Below are positions 29,808 to 39,952 of a stretch of DNA of 59,857 bases, in pieces. The stretch's first letter is position 1. Each line of letters begins with the position of its first letter. This DNA comes from Gammaproteobacteria bacterium. GTDB taxonomy: Bacteria; Pseudomonadota; Gammaproteobacteria; WFUO01. The DNA is taken from assembly GCA_015484945.1 (NCBI GenBank), contig WFUO01000015.1, positions 1 to 59,857 of the forward strand, written 5' to 3'. Under the pieces are notes generated by a model. That model was not told the origin of the DNA, ran no database searches, and saw only the letters and a list, made by a program, of their open reading frames with translations. The position numbers and the translations under genes were made by a program.

Positions 29808-30116
29808 ATGAAGAAAGGCTTCGTGCTGATCGGCGTCGATGAGGCGCGTGAAGAACCGTTTCGTCCCCGCAACTGGGCCGAGCGTATCGCCGGCAACCTG
29901 GCGCACTACGGCCAGGACCGCCGCCTGCGCTTTTCCGACAAACTGCTGCCGGTGATGGTCGGTAATCGCAAGTATCTGAAAGTAGGCCTGTCGCTCAATG
30001 AAACCCATCCCGAGGTTTACAACGAAGTCATGCAGTTCGCGCGTCTCAACGAGCTGACCGTGGACCTGCACAAAAACAGCGCCAACGACGGCGAAGAAGA
30101 CCTCAAGCAGGCGTGA
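29808..30116 (+). CDS. DUF3579-like hypothetical protein
   Basis: 102 aa; FRPRNWAERIAGNLAHYGQDRRLRFSDKLLPVM; gaggt RBS. Confidence 0.75.
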   Translation: MKKGFVLIGVDEAREEPFRPRNWAERIAGNLAHYGQDRRLRFSDKLLPVMVGNRKYLKVGLSLNETHPEVYNEVMQFARLNELTVDLHKNSANDGEEDLKQA

Positions 30117-30348
30117 CACAAGGGCGCGGGCCGTCCGGCCGTTGGTCTGTCAGGCCTGTGACGGGCGTTGTCAGATCAGGTCAGAACCAGGACATGCCCG
30201 GAAAACATTGTTTCACTAGCCTGGGTCACTGCTCTGCGTGCCCACCAGCGTTGAGCGAGCGCGGCTTGTTGGTGTATGGCGGTGGTGCGATTTGGATGCG
30301 TGGTTTATCATCGCGTTTCGTTTGGCCCAATAGATCACGAGGTTGCCG

Positions 30349-31629
30349 ATGACCGATTCCCACGCGCTGTTCGCCGCTGCCCAGCAGCACATCCCGGGCG
30401 GGGTCAATTCCCCGGTTCGCGCCTTCAAGGGCGTGGGGGGTGACCCGGTGTTCTTCCGCCGCGCAGCCGGTTCGCGTGTCTGGTCAGAGGATGGGCGCGA
30501 GTTCATCGACTATGTAGGCTCGTGGGGGCCGATGATCGTCGGTCATGCGCATCCGCAGGTGCTCGAGGCGGTGCGCGAAACGGCGGCCAATGGTCTCAGT
30601 TTCGGCGCCCCGACCGTGATCGAGACCGAGATGGCCGAGCGCGTGTGCGAACTGGTGCCATCGATGGACATGGTGCGCATGGTCAGCTCCGGCACCGAGG
30701 CGACCATGAGCGCCATCCGGCTCGCGCGCGGCTTCACCGGCCGCGACCGCATCGTCAAGTTCGAGGGCTGCTATCACGGCCATTCAGACAGCCTGCTGGT
30801 CAAGGCGGGCTCCGGCGCCCTGACGCTGGGTGTGCCGACCTCGCCGGGCGTTCCGGCATCGCTGGCCGGGCACACGGTCACGCTGGCCTACAACGATGCC
30901 GACCAGGTGCGCGAGGTGTTCGCCGATATCGGTGAAGAGATTGCCTGCGTGATCGTCGAGCCGGTGGCCGGCAACATGAACTGCATTCCGCCGCAGCCGG
31001 GGTTTCTGGAAACCCTGCGCGAGGTCTGTGACGCCAGCGGCGCGGTGCTGATCTTCGACGAGGTCATGACCGGCTTTCGTGTCGCCCTCGGCGGCGCCCA
31101 GGGCCACTACGGCATACGCCCCGACCTGACCACGCTCGGCAAGGTCATTGGTGGGGGCATGCCGGTGGGCGCGTTCGGTGGCCGGCGCGAGATCATGCAA
31201 CACCTGGCGCCGCTGGGGCCGGTCTATCAGGCCGGTACACTGTCGGGCAACCCGGTGGCCATGGCCGCCGGCCTCAAGACCCTGGAACTGGTTTCGGCGC
31301 CGGGGTTCTACGACGAACTGACGGACAAGACCCGGCAGCTGGTTGATGGCATCCTGGGCCAGGCGCGCCGGCATGGCGTGGCGTTGACCGCCAACACCGT
31401 TGGCGGCATGTTCGGGCTGTTCTTCACTGAAGAGGAAGCGGTCACCAACTTCGCCCAGACCAGTGCCTGCGACCAGGAACGCTTCCGCCGCTTCTTCCAC
31501 GCCATGCTCGACGAGGGCGTGTACCTGGCGCCCTCGGCCTTCGAGGCCGGATTCGTATCGTCCGCGCACAGCGAGGCCGACATCGACGAGACCATCGAGG
31601 CCGCCGGCCGGGTGTTCGCGCGTCTGTGA
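30349..31629 (+). CDS. hemL: Glutamate-1-semialdehyde 2,1-aminomutase
   Basis: [77 protein letters not shown]. Confidence 0.96.
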   Translation: MTDSHALFAAAQQHIPGGVNSPVRAFKGVGGDPVFFRRAAGSRVWSEDGREFIDYVGSWGPMIVGHAHPQVLEAVRETAANGLSFGAPTVIETEMAERVCELVPSMDMVRMVSSGTEATMSAIRLARGFTGRDRIVKFEGCYHGHSDSLLVKAGSGALTLGVPTSPGVPASLAGHTVTLAYNDADQVREVFADIGEEIACVIVEPVAGNMNCIPPQPGFLETLREVCDASGAVLIFDEVMTGFRVALGGAQGHYGIRPDLTTLGKVIGGGMPVGAFGGRREIMQHLAPLGPVYQAGTLSGNPVAMAAGLKTLELVSAPGFYDELTDKTRQLVDGILGQARRHGVALTANTVGGMFGLFFTEEEAVTNFAQTSACDQERFRRFFHAMLDEGVYLAPSAFEAGFVSSAHSEADIDETIEAAGRVFARL

Positions 31630-31694
31630 AAAGGCAGAGAAAAGAGACAAGATACAAGATACAAGAGAAAAGCATACCGTCCTCTGTGACTCCG

Positions 31695-31749
31695 TCGCAT
31701 AGAACCCCTGCGGGGTTCATCATGCGCACCTTACCCTTCGGGTCAAGGC
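31695..31749. repeat. 55-bp double-hairpin element, copy B
   Basis: 52/55 identity to 17397-17451. Confidence 0.85.
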
Positions 31750-31782
31750 TTCTGTGGCCTCTGTGCTGAACTCGCGTCGTTT

Positions 31783-31983
31783 GCTAGCCCGGATATTGCA
31801 TCAGCATCCCGAGAGCCGGCGGAATTCGCAGCCACAGCGAGCGAGAAACCGCCGGAATCGGGATAGAACCGCACGGTGAACAAACGGTTACCGGTGACAA
31901 TCTACAGTTTTTATCCATTTTGTACGCTGTTTCAGTTGGTTATGTTTTCAGTGCGGTTCGGCTGGTGCAATATCCGGGCTAGG
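31783..31983. mobile_element. MITE-like non-coding element, ~200 bp with imperfect 23-bp terminal inverted repeats
   Basis: gctagcccggatattgcatcagc (31783-31805) / gctggtgcaatatccgggctagg (31961-31983), 21/23 complementary; lower GC interior; no ORF. Confidence 0.6.
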
Positions 31984-32002
31984 CGTCACCAACTTTCCTC
32001 TT

Positions 32003-32641
32003 TTATCTTTTTTCTTTTCGCTGATTTTCAATCACTGCGACCAGTTCACGCGCCGCGGTCTCGATGTCGGCGGCGGCGAACACGCCATTGATGACGGCCA
32101 GCATGTCGGCCCCGGCCGCGACCAGCGGGGCGGCGTTGGCCGCGGTGATACCGCCAATGGCGGCCACCGCGCACGGTAGCTCGCGTGCCTGCTCGAGCAG
32201 GTGGAGATCGGCGCGCACGGCGTCGGGCTTGATGGCCGACGCAAAGAAGCTGCCAAACGCCACGTAGTCGGCCCCGTCCGCGGCCGCCCGGCGCGCCAGA
32301 CCGATGTCGTTGTAGCACGAGACGCCGACGATGGCCGAATCGCCCAGCCGTGCGCGGGCACTGGCAATATCTCCGTCGTCACGGCCGATGTGCACGCCAT
32401 CGGCCTCAATGGCCGCGGCCAGCGCCACGTCATCGTTGATGATGAACAGCGCGCCGAAGGCTCGGCACCGCGCCGCCAGTTCGCGCGCCTCGTTCAGTCG
32501 GCGCTCGTGGTCACCGGACTTGTCACGGTACTGGATCAGCCGGGCGCCGCCGCGCAGGGCGGCCTCGACCATGGCGGGTAGCTTCGGGCCGTTCCGCTCG
32601 GGCGTGATGGCGTACAGTCCGCGCAACGCAGAGCGATTCAT
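32003..32641 (-). CDS. thiE: Thiamine-phosphate synthase
   Basis: LRGLYAITPER; GGARLIQYRDKSGD; FIINDDVALAAAIEADGVHIGRDDGD; YVAFGSFFASAIKP. Confidence 0.94.
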   Translation of the reverse strand: MNRSALRGLYAITPERNGPKLPAMVEAALRGGARLIQYRDKSGDHERRLNEARELAARCRAFGALFIINDDVALAAAIEADGVHIGRDDGDIASARARLGDSAIVGVSCYNDIGLARRAAADGADYVAFGSFFASAIKPDAVRADLHLLEQARELPCAVAAIGGITAANAAPLVAAGADMLAVINGVFAAADIETAARELVAVIENQRKEKR

Positions 32642-33453
32642 GGTGTCTCGTCGTCCTGTTCTGCGCGCGCCCAGAACAGACGGTTGGGAATCTTCTGTCC
32701 CATGCCGATGCGATAACCCTGCTGTAATGATTGCCAGGTGTATTCCTGTGCCTGGTGGATGGCCGAGACCGGCTCGTTGCCCTGCGCCAGCAAGCCGGCG
32801 ATGGCCGAGGCCAGGGTACAGCCCGATCCATGATAGGCATCGGGCAGGCGTGGCCAGGTGAAGCGCTCGAGCAGCCGGTTGTTGCTGTACAGGCGGTTCT
32901 CGACATCGGGCGTATCCGCATGGGTGCCGGTTACGAGCACATATTCGGCGCCGCGTTCGAGCAGCGCCATGGCCGCGGCCGCTTCGTCGTCGGCCTCCGG
33001 GGCCAGCTGCCCGGCTTCGGGCACGTTGGGCGTCAGGACGGTGGTCTGGGGTACCAGCAGGGTCAGCAGGGCCTCGCGCATGTCGTCATTGGCCAGCGGG
33101 CTGCCGCTGCCGGCGGCCAGTACCGGATCGAGCACCACCGGGATCTCGGGATAATCCACGAGGATACCGTGGATGGCCTCGATCGCCCCGGTACTGCCAG
33201 TGAGCCCGATCTTGATCGCCGCGACCGGGATGTCCTCGAGAATGCAGCGCGCCTGTTCGATGATGGCCGCCGTGTCGATGGCGATCAGGGCGCGTACATC
33301 CACGGTATCCTGTACCGTGGCGATGGTGATCACCGGGCACGGATGACAGCCCTGGCTGGCGATGGCCTCGATGTCGGCCTGCAGGCCGGCGCCGCCACTC
33401 GGGTCGAGACCGGCAAACGCCAGAACAGCGGGGATGTCGGGATTCTCAGGCAT
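32638..33453 (-). CDS. thiD: Hydroxymethylpyrimidine/phosphomethylpyrimidine kinase
   Basis: VLAFAGLDPSGGAGLQADIEAIASQGCHPCPVITIATVQDT; YHGSGCTLASAIAGLLAQG. Confidence 0.93.
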   Translation of the reverse strand: MPENPDIPAVLAFAGLDPSGGAGLQADIEAIASQGCHPCPVITIATVQDTVDVRALIAIDTAAIIEQARCILEDIPVAAIKIGLTGSTGAIEAIHGILVDYPEIPVVLDPVLAAGSGSPLANDDMREALLTLLVPQTTVLTPNVPEAGQLAPEADDEAAAAMALLERGAEYVLVTGTHADTPDVENRLYSNNRLLERFTWPRLPDAYHGSGCTLASAIAGLLAQGNEPVSAIHQAQEYTWQSLQQGYRIGMGQKIPNRLFWARAEQDDETP

Positions 33454-33595
33454 TCGGCGCTCCATCGTGTGTGTGGCGATTGTATCACCACAGCCGCCGG
33501 TGGCGTATGACGGCGGACAAAAACCCGGTGAAATTGCGGGAATGATGCAGGGCCCGAAAACTTGGCTACACTCTGGAGAAGGGGGTGAGCCGCGC

Positions 33596-34093
33596 ATGGA
33601 CAATGCCTTCCACAACAACGAATCCGAGGATCTGGCGCGCTGCGCGCGCGAGTTCTGCTATCTGGTCGATGGCCTGCAACAGGCGGGCAGCGACTGGCTG
33701 GCGCAGTTGTCCAGCCTGTTGGTGCGCATTCATGCCGCTGTGATCCGCCTCGAGGGCGATACCGACGCGCGCCTGCCCGAGGCGCCCGGCCCCGACTACG
33801 ACAGCCGTTTCGAGCTGTATTCACGCCTGCGCCGCCTGCTGGGCGAGCGTGATCACTACTGGATGGTTTTCGACAGCGATGGCCAGGCCGCCGAACTCAG
33901 CGGCAGCCTCGCCGACGACATCACCGACATCTACTTCGAGCTCAAGCACGGTCTCGAACTGCTGGAAAAAGATCCCCAACGCGCCGCCAGGCAGTGGCGC
34001 ATAGGCTATCACCGGCACTGGGGTCAGCATCTGGTCGATGCCGAACGCCACCTCTACGAACTGCAGGTCAGCCGCGCCAGGCGATTCTCGTAA
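33596..34093 (+). CDS. DUF5063-like hypothetical protein
   Basis: 165 aa, ATG 33596; ...AREFCYLVDGL...DDITDIYFELKHGLELLEKD...QWRIGYHRHWGQHLVDAERHLY. Confidence 0.7.
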   Translation: MDNAFHNNESEDLARCAREFCYLVDGLQQAGSDWLAQLSSLLVRIHAAVIRLEGDTDARLPEAPGPDYDSRFELYSRLRRLLGERDHYWMVFDSDGQAAELSGSLADDITDIYFELKHGLELLEKDPQRAARQWRIGYHRHWGQHLVDAERHLYELQVSRARRFS

Positions 34094-34263
34094 TCCAGCC
34101 TTCCCGGGTTCCGGCAGCATGACAGGTTCTGTTCCGGTCTGACAGGCCGCACTCCGGGTGTGCAGTTATACGGGGCTACTCTGGTCATGTGCGAGGTATC
34201 GGGCGACACGCGAAAACGGTTATGCTGCCCGTTTTTCGTTAATGCGGGGAGAGCCCATCAGGC

Positions 34264-35952
34264 ATGTTATCGGCACTGAGAAAGTCGCTGAAAAGCAAAC
34301 CGACGTTCACTGAGATCAGAGCGAACATCCTTGCCGGATTGACTGTCGGGATCATCGCCTTGCCACTTTCCATGGCGTTGGCGATAGCAAGCGGTGTGCC
34401 TCCCCAGCATGGCCTGTACACAGCGATAGTCGCCGGTATCGTCATCGCGCTGACGGGCGGTTCCAAGGTCAACATATCCGGTCCCACAGCGGCGTTCGTG
34501 GTCGTTCTGCTGCCGATCGTGCAGATATATGGCATCGGCGGTCTTCTTGTCAGCGGTTTCATGGCCGGACTGATTCTCGTCATGATGGGTGCAGGCGGGC
34601 TGGGAAGATTCGTCGAGATCGTTCCCTATCCTGTCATCGTCGGGTTCACCTCTGGCATTGGAGTGGTGATCGGCACATTCCAGATAAAGGATTTTCTTGG
34701 TCTGGAGATGGCAACCATGGAAGGAGGCTATCTTGAAAAACTGGCGGGCATCGTGCATGCCCTGCCAACGATAAGCTGGCAGGAAACGCTGATCGGTTGT
34801 CTGACATTTTCGATACTGGTGATCTGGCCACGGTTTTGATCAAGTATTCCCGCACATCTCGTTGCCCTGATCGTTGGCGCTGTTGCCGCATGGGTATTGG
34901 GCAGATATATCCCCGGGTTTTCAGTCGATACGATTGGCAGCCGGTTTCATTATGAGATCAATGGTGTGACAGGTAGCGGGGTTCCGGCGGTTCTGCCCGG
35001 GTTCGAGTGGCCATGGAATTTGCCGGGGGCGGATGGCAAACCAATTGGCATCAGTTTCGATCTGGTCAGAACGCTGCTGCCATCTGCGATCACGATAGCC
35101 ATGCTGGGCGCGCTGGAGTCATTGTTGTGCGCAGTCGTTGCCGATGGCATGTCGGGCAAAAAACACAACCCGGATGATGAGCTCATCGGTCAAGGCATAG
35201 GCAACATGGTCGTGCCGTTGTTTGGCGGCCTGCCCGCTACCGCCGCAATTGCGCGAACAACGGCAAACATCAAGGCTGGAGGCAGTTTGCCGCTGGCCTC
35301 GGTTGTTCACAGTCTGTTTCTCGTAGCCGCCATTCTGATATTGTCGCCCTTGCTGTCATACATACCCATGGCCTCCATGGCTGCATTGTTGTTGATGGTT
35401 GCATGGAATATGAGCGAGGCCAGGCATTTTATTCGTACCGTCAAGGTGGCGCCCAGAGACGACGTGCTGGTTCTTGTTTTGTGCTTTTCACTGACGGTCT
35501 TGTTTGACATGACAGTATCCGTCGCTGTCGGGATAGGCATGGCTGGCATGCTGTTTATTCGCAGGAGCATCAACCTGGCTGCTGCAACAGAGGTTGAGAA
35601 CGATCACGAGAGTTACAATCTGCCCGACCATATAGCGGTATATGACATCAATGGCCCGCTGTTCTTTGGTTCAGCGCAAAAGGCATTGAAGACCATCACT
35701 ACGGTGACACCGGATATACGGGTCGTGATTCTTGACATGACGGAGGTCACGATGCTCGATATGAGCGCCATCATTGCCATGGAATCCATTGTCGATGATC
35801 TGGCCGCAAAGGATATTGCGCTGATCATTTACAATCTCAAGCCGCGCATGATGGCCAAGCTGAGGCGTGCGGGCATCAGAAAGCGCGCCGGAAAAATCGG
35901 CTTCTCGCGATCTCTCGAAAAAAGTATCGCCATGGCGCGAGACATGTTATAG
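34264..35952 (+). pseudogene. SulP-family anion transporter gene interrupted by an in-frame TGA (34837-34839)
   Basis: 34264-34839 and 34897-35952 are in the same frame; translation across the TGA reads ...LVIWPRF*SSIPAHLVALIVGAVAAW..., continuous SulP sequence with C-terminal STAS domain. Confidence 0.85.
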
Positions 35953-36525
35953 CAATTTCTCTCCGGGGGGATGGCGGCCGGTTTGCTGCGCCAGCCAGGC
36001 GATCCTGGCCGACAGTTCCAGAGAGCAGGTCCACTTGTAGGCCTGGTTGATGCTTTCGCCGCGGGCGTATGCGCCGTGCCCGCGCACAACCACGATGGGG
36101 TACTCACGCAGCGCGGCCGCAACCCGTTCCGGGCTTTCCTCCACATAGTCGCCATAGGCGATATTGAGTACCGGCACACGTGGAAAATAGTATTGGCCTT
36201 CGAAGTCGGACGGATGGAAGTCAGTACCGGCGAAGGTCATCGCCAGCGTATAGGGTCCGTGACTGTGGATTACCGCCTGGAAGTCGGCGCAGGCGCGATA
36301 GACGGCCGCGTGCAGCGGGGCGTCCAGCGAGGCGCCGGGTGCGGGCTTGCCATCCATCGGGCAGTGCACCAACGCATCGGCCTCCAGCAGGTCGGCACAG
36401 GCGCCGGTGGGAGTGACCCAGAAGCCGCCGCCATCGCGCACCGACAGGTTGCCGCTGTGCGAGTCGTTGAGGCCGTAGCGGCGCAGCCACTGGTAGTGCC
36501 GGATCAGGTCTTCCTGTGGTGTCAT
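35947..36525 (-). CDS. Class II aldolase/adducin family protein
   Basis: YGLNDSHSGNLSVRDGGGFWVTPTG; AVIHSHGPYTLAMTFAG; VVVRGHGAYARG. Confidence 0.88.
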   Translation of the reverse strand: MTPQEDLIRHYQWLRRYGLNDSHSGNLSVRDGGGFWVTPTGACADLLEADALVHCPMDGKPAPGASLDAPLHAAVYRACADFQAVIHSHGPYTLAMTFAGTDFHPSDFEGQYYFPRVPVLNIAYGDYVEESPERVAAALREYPIVVVRGHGAYARGESINQAYKWTCSLELSARIAWLAQQTGRHPPGEKLL

Positions 36526-36528
36526 GGT

Positions 36529-37341
36529 TCAGTAGCCCTCCTGTCGCAGGTCAAGACCCGGCGGAACGGCGGGCAGGCGTTCGATCGCGGTGTGGATGTT
36601 GCCATCGGGCAGGAGCGCCAGCCAGCGATAGCCTGGTGGTTGCGGATCGATGGCGAAACGCTCGCTACCGGGCAGGAACTGTATGCAGGTGGATGGTGTG
36701 CCGAGCAAACGGCAGCCCTTGTGCAGGGTGTCCATTGCCTGGTGGATGTGCCCGAACAGGATGCCGGTCACGCGCGGGTTGTTGTCGATGATGTGCCAAA
36801 AGGCATCCGCATTCTGCAGTTGCATGGTGTCCAGCCAGGCGCTGCCGGTGGCCACGGGCGGGTGGTGCATGCATACCAGCGTCCAGCGCTCGTGATCGGC
36901 CAGGCAGTGTTCGAGAAACTGCAGCTGACGGTCGCCGAGCCGTCCGGCCTCGCTGCCATCGAGGTGGGTATCCAGTAACACCAGTTGCCAGCGTTCCAGG
37001 ATCAGGCGCTGGCCATGCACGGTGGCATCATTGGCAAAGTGCCGAAACAGGGTTACCGGGTTGTCGTGATTGCCGGGCAGGATGGCCACCCGGTTGGCAT
37101 TTTTCTGCAGCTGTTCGCACAGCCACTCATAGGCGGTGTCGGATTCGTCATGCACCAGGTCGCCCGTCAGCAGAACCAGGTCGTGATCGGCATGCTGGCG
37201 CATGGCCTGCGCCAGACAGTCGAGGAAGCTGTCGCGGGTGTTCATGCCCAGCAGGGTGCCGGCAGGATCAGCGTACAGATGCGGATCGGTCAGCTGAACG
37301 ATGTGGATGGCCCCGGCCTCCTGCCCGTATCCGCTCGTCAT
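36529..37341 (-). CDS. cpdA: 3',5'-cyclic-AMP phosphodiesterase CpdA
   Basis: HIVQLTDPHLYADPAGTLLGMNTRDSFL; LLTGDLVHD; LPGNHDNP; MHHPPVATGSAWLD; GHIHQ. Confidence 0.92.
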   Translation of the reverse strand: MTSGYGQEAGAIHIVQLTDPHLYADPAGTLLGMNTRDSFLDCLAQAMRQHADHDLVLLTGDLVHDESDTAYEWLCEQLQKNANRVAILPGNHDNPVTLFRHFANDATVHGQRLILERWQLVLLDTHLDGSEAGRLGDRQLQFLEHCLADHERWTLVCMHHPPVATGSAWLDTMQLQNADAFWHIIDNNPRVTGILFGHIHQAMDTLHKGCRLLGTPSTCIQFLPGSERFAIDPQPPGYRWLALLPDGNIHTAIERLPAVPPGLDLRQEGY

Positions 37342-37354
37342 ATTCGGGCCAGCG

Positions 37355-37696
37355 CTAGTGGTTCAGGCGAGACAGCTTGCCGGCGTGCCAGAAACGGAAG
37401 CCGTCGAACCCGTAGCTGTTGCCTTCTTCATAGACACAGTCGTCCGGCGCCGTGTTGATCAGTACCGTGCAGGTCCCGGTCAGCGCGTTTTCGATGCTGT
37501 CGCCGTCGTAACGCATACGCAGCGCCAGCTGGCGCACGTGGGTGCCGTTGAAGCGCACCGGCTCGACCGGCTCGGTGATGAAATAACGGGCGTTTTCCGG
37601 TCCATAGACGATGAAACGTCCGCGCAGGCGCAGTGGATTGGGTCCGTCGTAGTCATCGGCGTCGTAGATCTCGAGCAGATGTTCGGTTTCGTTCAT
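37355..37696 (-). CDS. Hypothetical protein, 113 aa
   Basis: Intact ORF directly upstream of cpdA on the same strand. Confidence 0.65.
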   Translation of the reverse strand: MNETEHLLEIYDADDYDGPNPLRLRGRFIVYGPENARYFITEPVEPVRFNGTHVRQLALRMRYDGDSIENALTGTCTVLINTAPDDCVYEEGNSYGFDGFRFWHAGKLSRLNH

Positions 37697-37825
37697 GGGG
37701 CCTACCCTTGTCGTGCGGCTGCCTGTCGGTGATCAATCTATCCGCTCATGTGGCAGATGACAAGTCATAACCATGAAAAAATCCATGAAATAAACGGCCG
37801 TCCGGCCGTCTCGTCAGCATCTGCG

Positions 37826-39148
37826 TTAGCCGAGATCCTTGAACAGCACCCTGGCGTTGCGCCGGTAGTTGTAGAGATCGCGGCGGCGCAACGGCAGGCT
37901 GGCGATGTCGCCGGGCTGGAAGCCATGCTCGCGGAACCAGTGCGAGGTCACGGTGGTGAGAACGAACAGCCGCCCGATGCCTTGTTCGCGTGCCTGCTGC
38001 TCGATGCGGGCCAGCAGCAGGTCGCCGAAGCGTTGACCGCGGTAGTCGTTGTGCACCACCAGGCAGGCCAGCTCACCCAGGCGTTCACGCGCATAGGGGT
38101 ACAGGGCCGCGCAGCCGATGATCATGCCATCGCGCTCGATGACGCTGAAATGTCCGATCTCGGTCTCCAGCCGTTCACGCGAGCGCCTGACCAGGGTGCC
38201 GTCTTCCTCGCACGGCCGGATCAGTTCGATGATGCCGCCGACATCGTCGATACACGCCGGGCGCAGGGTTTCGTAGGATTCGGCCGTGACCAGGGTGCCG
38301 ATGCCATCGCGCGTGAACAGTTCCTGCAGCAGGGCGCCATCGATGTGGCGGTCGATCAGGTGTGCGCGACGGACGCCCGAGCGGCAGGCGCGCACGGCGG
38401 TGGCCAGATGCTGGCGAATCTCGTCGGGCAGCTTGCGGCGTTCGAGCATCGCGCCGGCCTGGGCCGGGTCGAGCTGCTGGATCAGCCGCCGGCGGCCGTC
38501 GCGCAGGCCGCGTTCGTTCATGAGCATGACCAGCTTGTCGGCATGCAGGCGCTCGGCGGCAAAGCCGGCCACATCCTCGGCGCTCAGGTTGAACACTTCA
38601 CCGGTGGGCGAATAACCGAGTGGCGAGAGCAGTACGATGTCGCCCTGGTCGAGGTGTTGGCGGATGGCGGCGGTGTCGATGCGGCGTACCTGGCCGGTCC
38701 AGCCGAAATCCACCCCGTCGCGCACGCCGATCGGGCGTGCGGTGACGAAATTGCCCGACGCAACGCGGATGCGCGCGCCGGCCATGGGGGTGTTGGCCAG
38801 GCCCATGGACAGCAGGGCCTCGATCTCGACCCGCGCGTGGCCCACGGCCTCCTTGACACAGTCCAGCGCAACGGCGTCGGTGATGCGCAGGCCCTGTGCA
38901 TAGCGTGAGGTCTTGCCGTGCCGTTTGAGGCGCCGTTCGATCTGCGGCCGGATACCGTGCACCAGCACCAGGCGGACGCCGAGGCTGTTGAGCGTGGCGA
39001 TGTCATGGATCAGGTGTTCGAAGCCCGCGTCCTGCAGCGATTCGCCGCCGAACAGGATCACGAACGTGCGCCCGCGGTGGGCATGGATGTAGGGCGACGT
39101 GGCGCGGAACCATTCGACGAAGGATTGCTGGTTGTTTTTGCCTTTCAT
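37826..39148 (-). CDS. argA: Amino-acid N-acetyltransferase (N-acetylglutamate synthase)
   Basis: FVEWFRATSPYIHAHRGRTFVILFGGE; GNAT domain CLVVHNDYRGQRFGDLLLARIEQQAREQGI; start re-set to 39148. Confidence 0.93.
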   Translation of the reverse strand: MKGKNNQQSFVEWFRATSPYIHAHRGRTFVILFGGESLQDAGFEHLIHDIATLNSLGVRLVLVHGIRPQIERRLKRHGKTSRYAQGLRITDAVALDCVKEAVGHARVEIEALLSMGLANTPMAGARIRVASGNFVTARPIGVRDGVDFGWTGQVRRIDTAAIRQHLDQGDIVLLSPLGYSPTGEVFNLSAEDVAGFAAERLHADKLVMLMNERGLRDGRRRLIQQLDPAQAGAMLERRKLPDEIRQHLATAVRACRSGVRRAHLIDRHIDGALLQELFTRDGIGTLVTAESYETLRPACIDDVGGIIELIRPCEEDGTLVRRSRERLETEIGHFSVIERDGMIIGCAALYPYARERLGELACLVVHNDYRGQRFGDLLLARIEQQAREQGIGRLFVLTTVTSHWFREHGFQPGDIASLPLRRRDLYNYRRNARVLFKDLG

Positions 39149-39295
39149 TTCAGTACGATAGCTTAACGCCACGGTGGCTTTCAAGTTGTTTGTCGCGGTT
39201 GCGGTCAGCACCGGCGGTGTTTTCGGGTTGCCATGCAATTTTCGGGTTAAGATGTTGTCCTACGAGCAGGAGCACGTGAAACAGGGAAATCATCC

Positions 39296-39817
39296 ATGAA
39301 ACGACACACGCTATCATTCGGCTTGCTGGTTCTGGCCCTGCTGACAACCCCCTTGTGGGCGGCGTCGGAGGCGAAGATTGACCGCGACAACATGCTGGTG
39401 GACTTCGCCGGGCAGCCACACCAGTTGGCCGACTATACGGGCAAGGGCAAGTGGCTGGTGGTCATGATCTGGGTATCGGACTGTCATGTCTGTAATGCCG
39501 AGGTGGGAAACTATGACCGCTACTACCGCGAGAACAAGGACATGAACGTGGCCATGCTGGGTATCTCGATGGACGGCTGGCGGGGGCGCGACGCGGCCAT
39601 GGCCTTCATCAGGCGTCACAAGGTCAGCTTTCCGAATCTGATCGGTACGCGCAGCTATGTCACCCAGTTGTATATGGACCTGACAGGGGTGTTCATGCGC
39701 GGCACTCCCGCGTTTCTGATCTACGATCCGGCCGGCAGGCTGCGCGCCCAGCAGGTGGGCGGGGTGCCGGTCAAGCTGATCCGCGACTTCATCCGCCGCA
39801 ACAGCAAGAGCAGCTAG
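39296..39817 (+). CDS. Exported thioredoxin-like/redoxin protein
   Basis: Signal peptide MKRHTLSFGLLVLALLTTPLWA; VVMIWVSDCHVCNAEV; GTPAFLIYDPAG. Confidence 0.82.
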   Translation: MKRHTLSFGLLVLALLTTPLWAASEAKIDRDNMLVDFAGQPHQLADYTGKGKWLVVMIWVSDCHVCNAEVGNYDRYYRENKDMNVAMLGISMDGWRGRDAAMAFIRRHKVSFPNLIGTRSYVTQLYMDLTGVFMRGTPAFLIYDPAGRLRAQQVGGVPVKLIRDFIRRNSKSS

Positions 39818-39952
39818 TCCGTATCCTGTCGTCCCGGGATATGTTAGTAAACCGTTACAGAGTAACGGTTATGCAAAAGCGGCTGGCCGTCTGTCAGGAG
39901 GGGCAGCCTGCGCTATAATGGCGCTTTGCGTTGACTCGAGACAGGTAGCGAC

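Noticed and set aside
34210-34242. cgaaaacgg...ccgtttttcg as a novel element
   Set aside because: Most simply an ordinary weak intrinsic terminator after the DUF5063-like gene.
34837-34839. TGA as a selenocysteine codon in SulP
   Set aside because: SulP proteins are not known selenoproteins, no SECIS-like stem was evident just downstream, and a CGA-to-TGA nonsense change is simpler.
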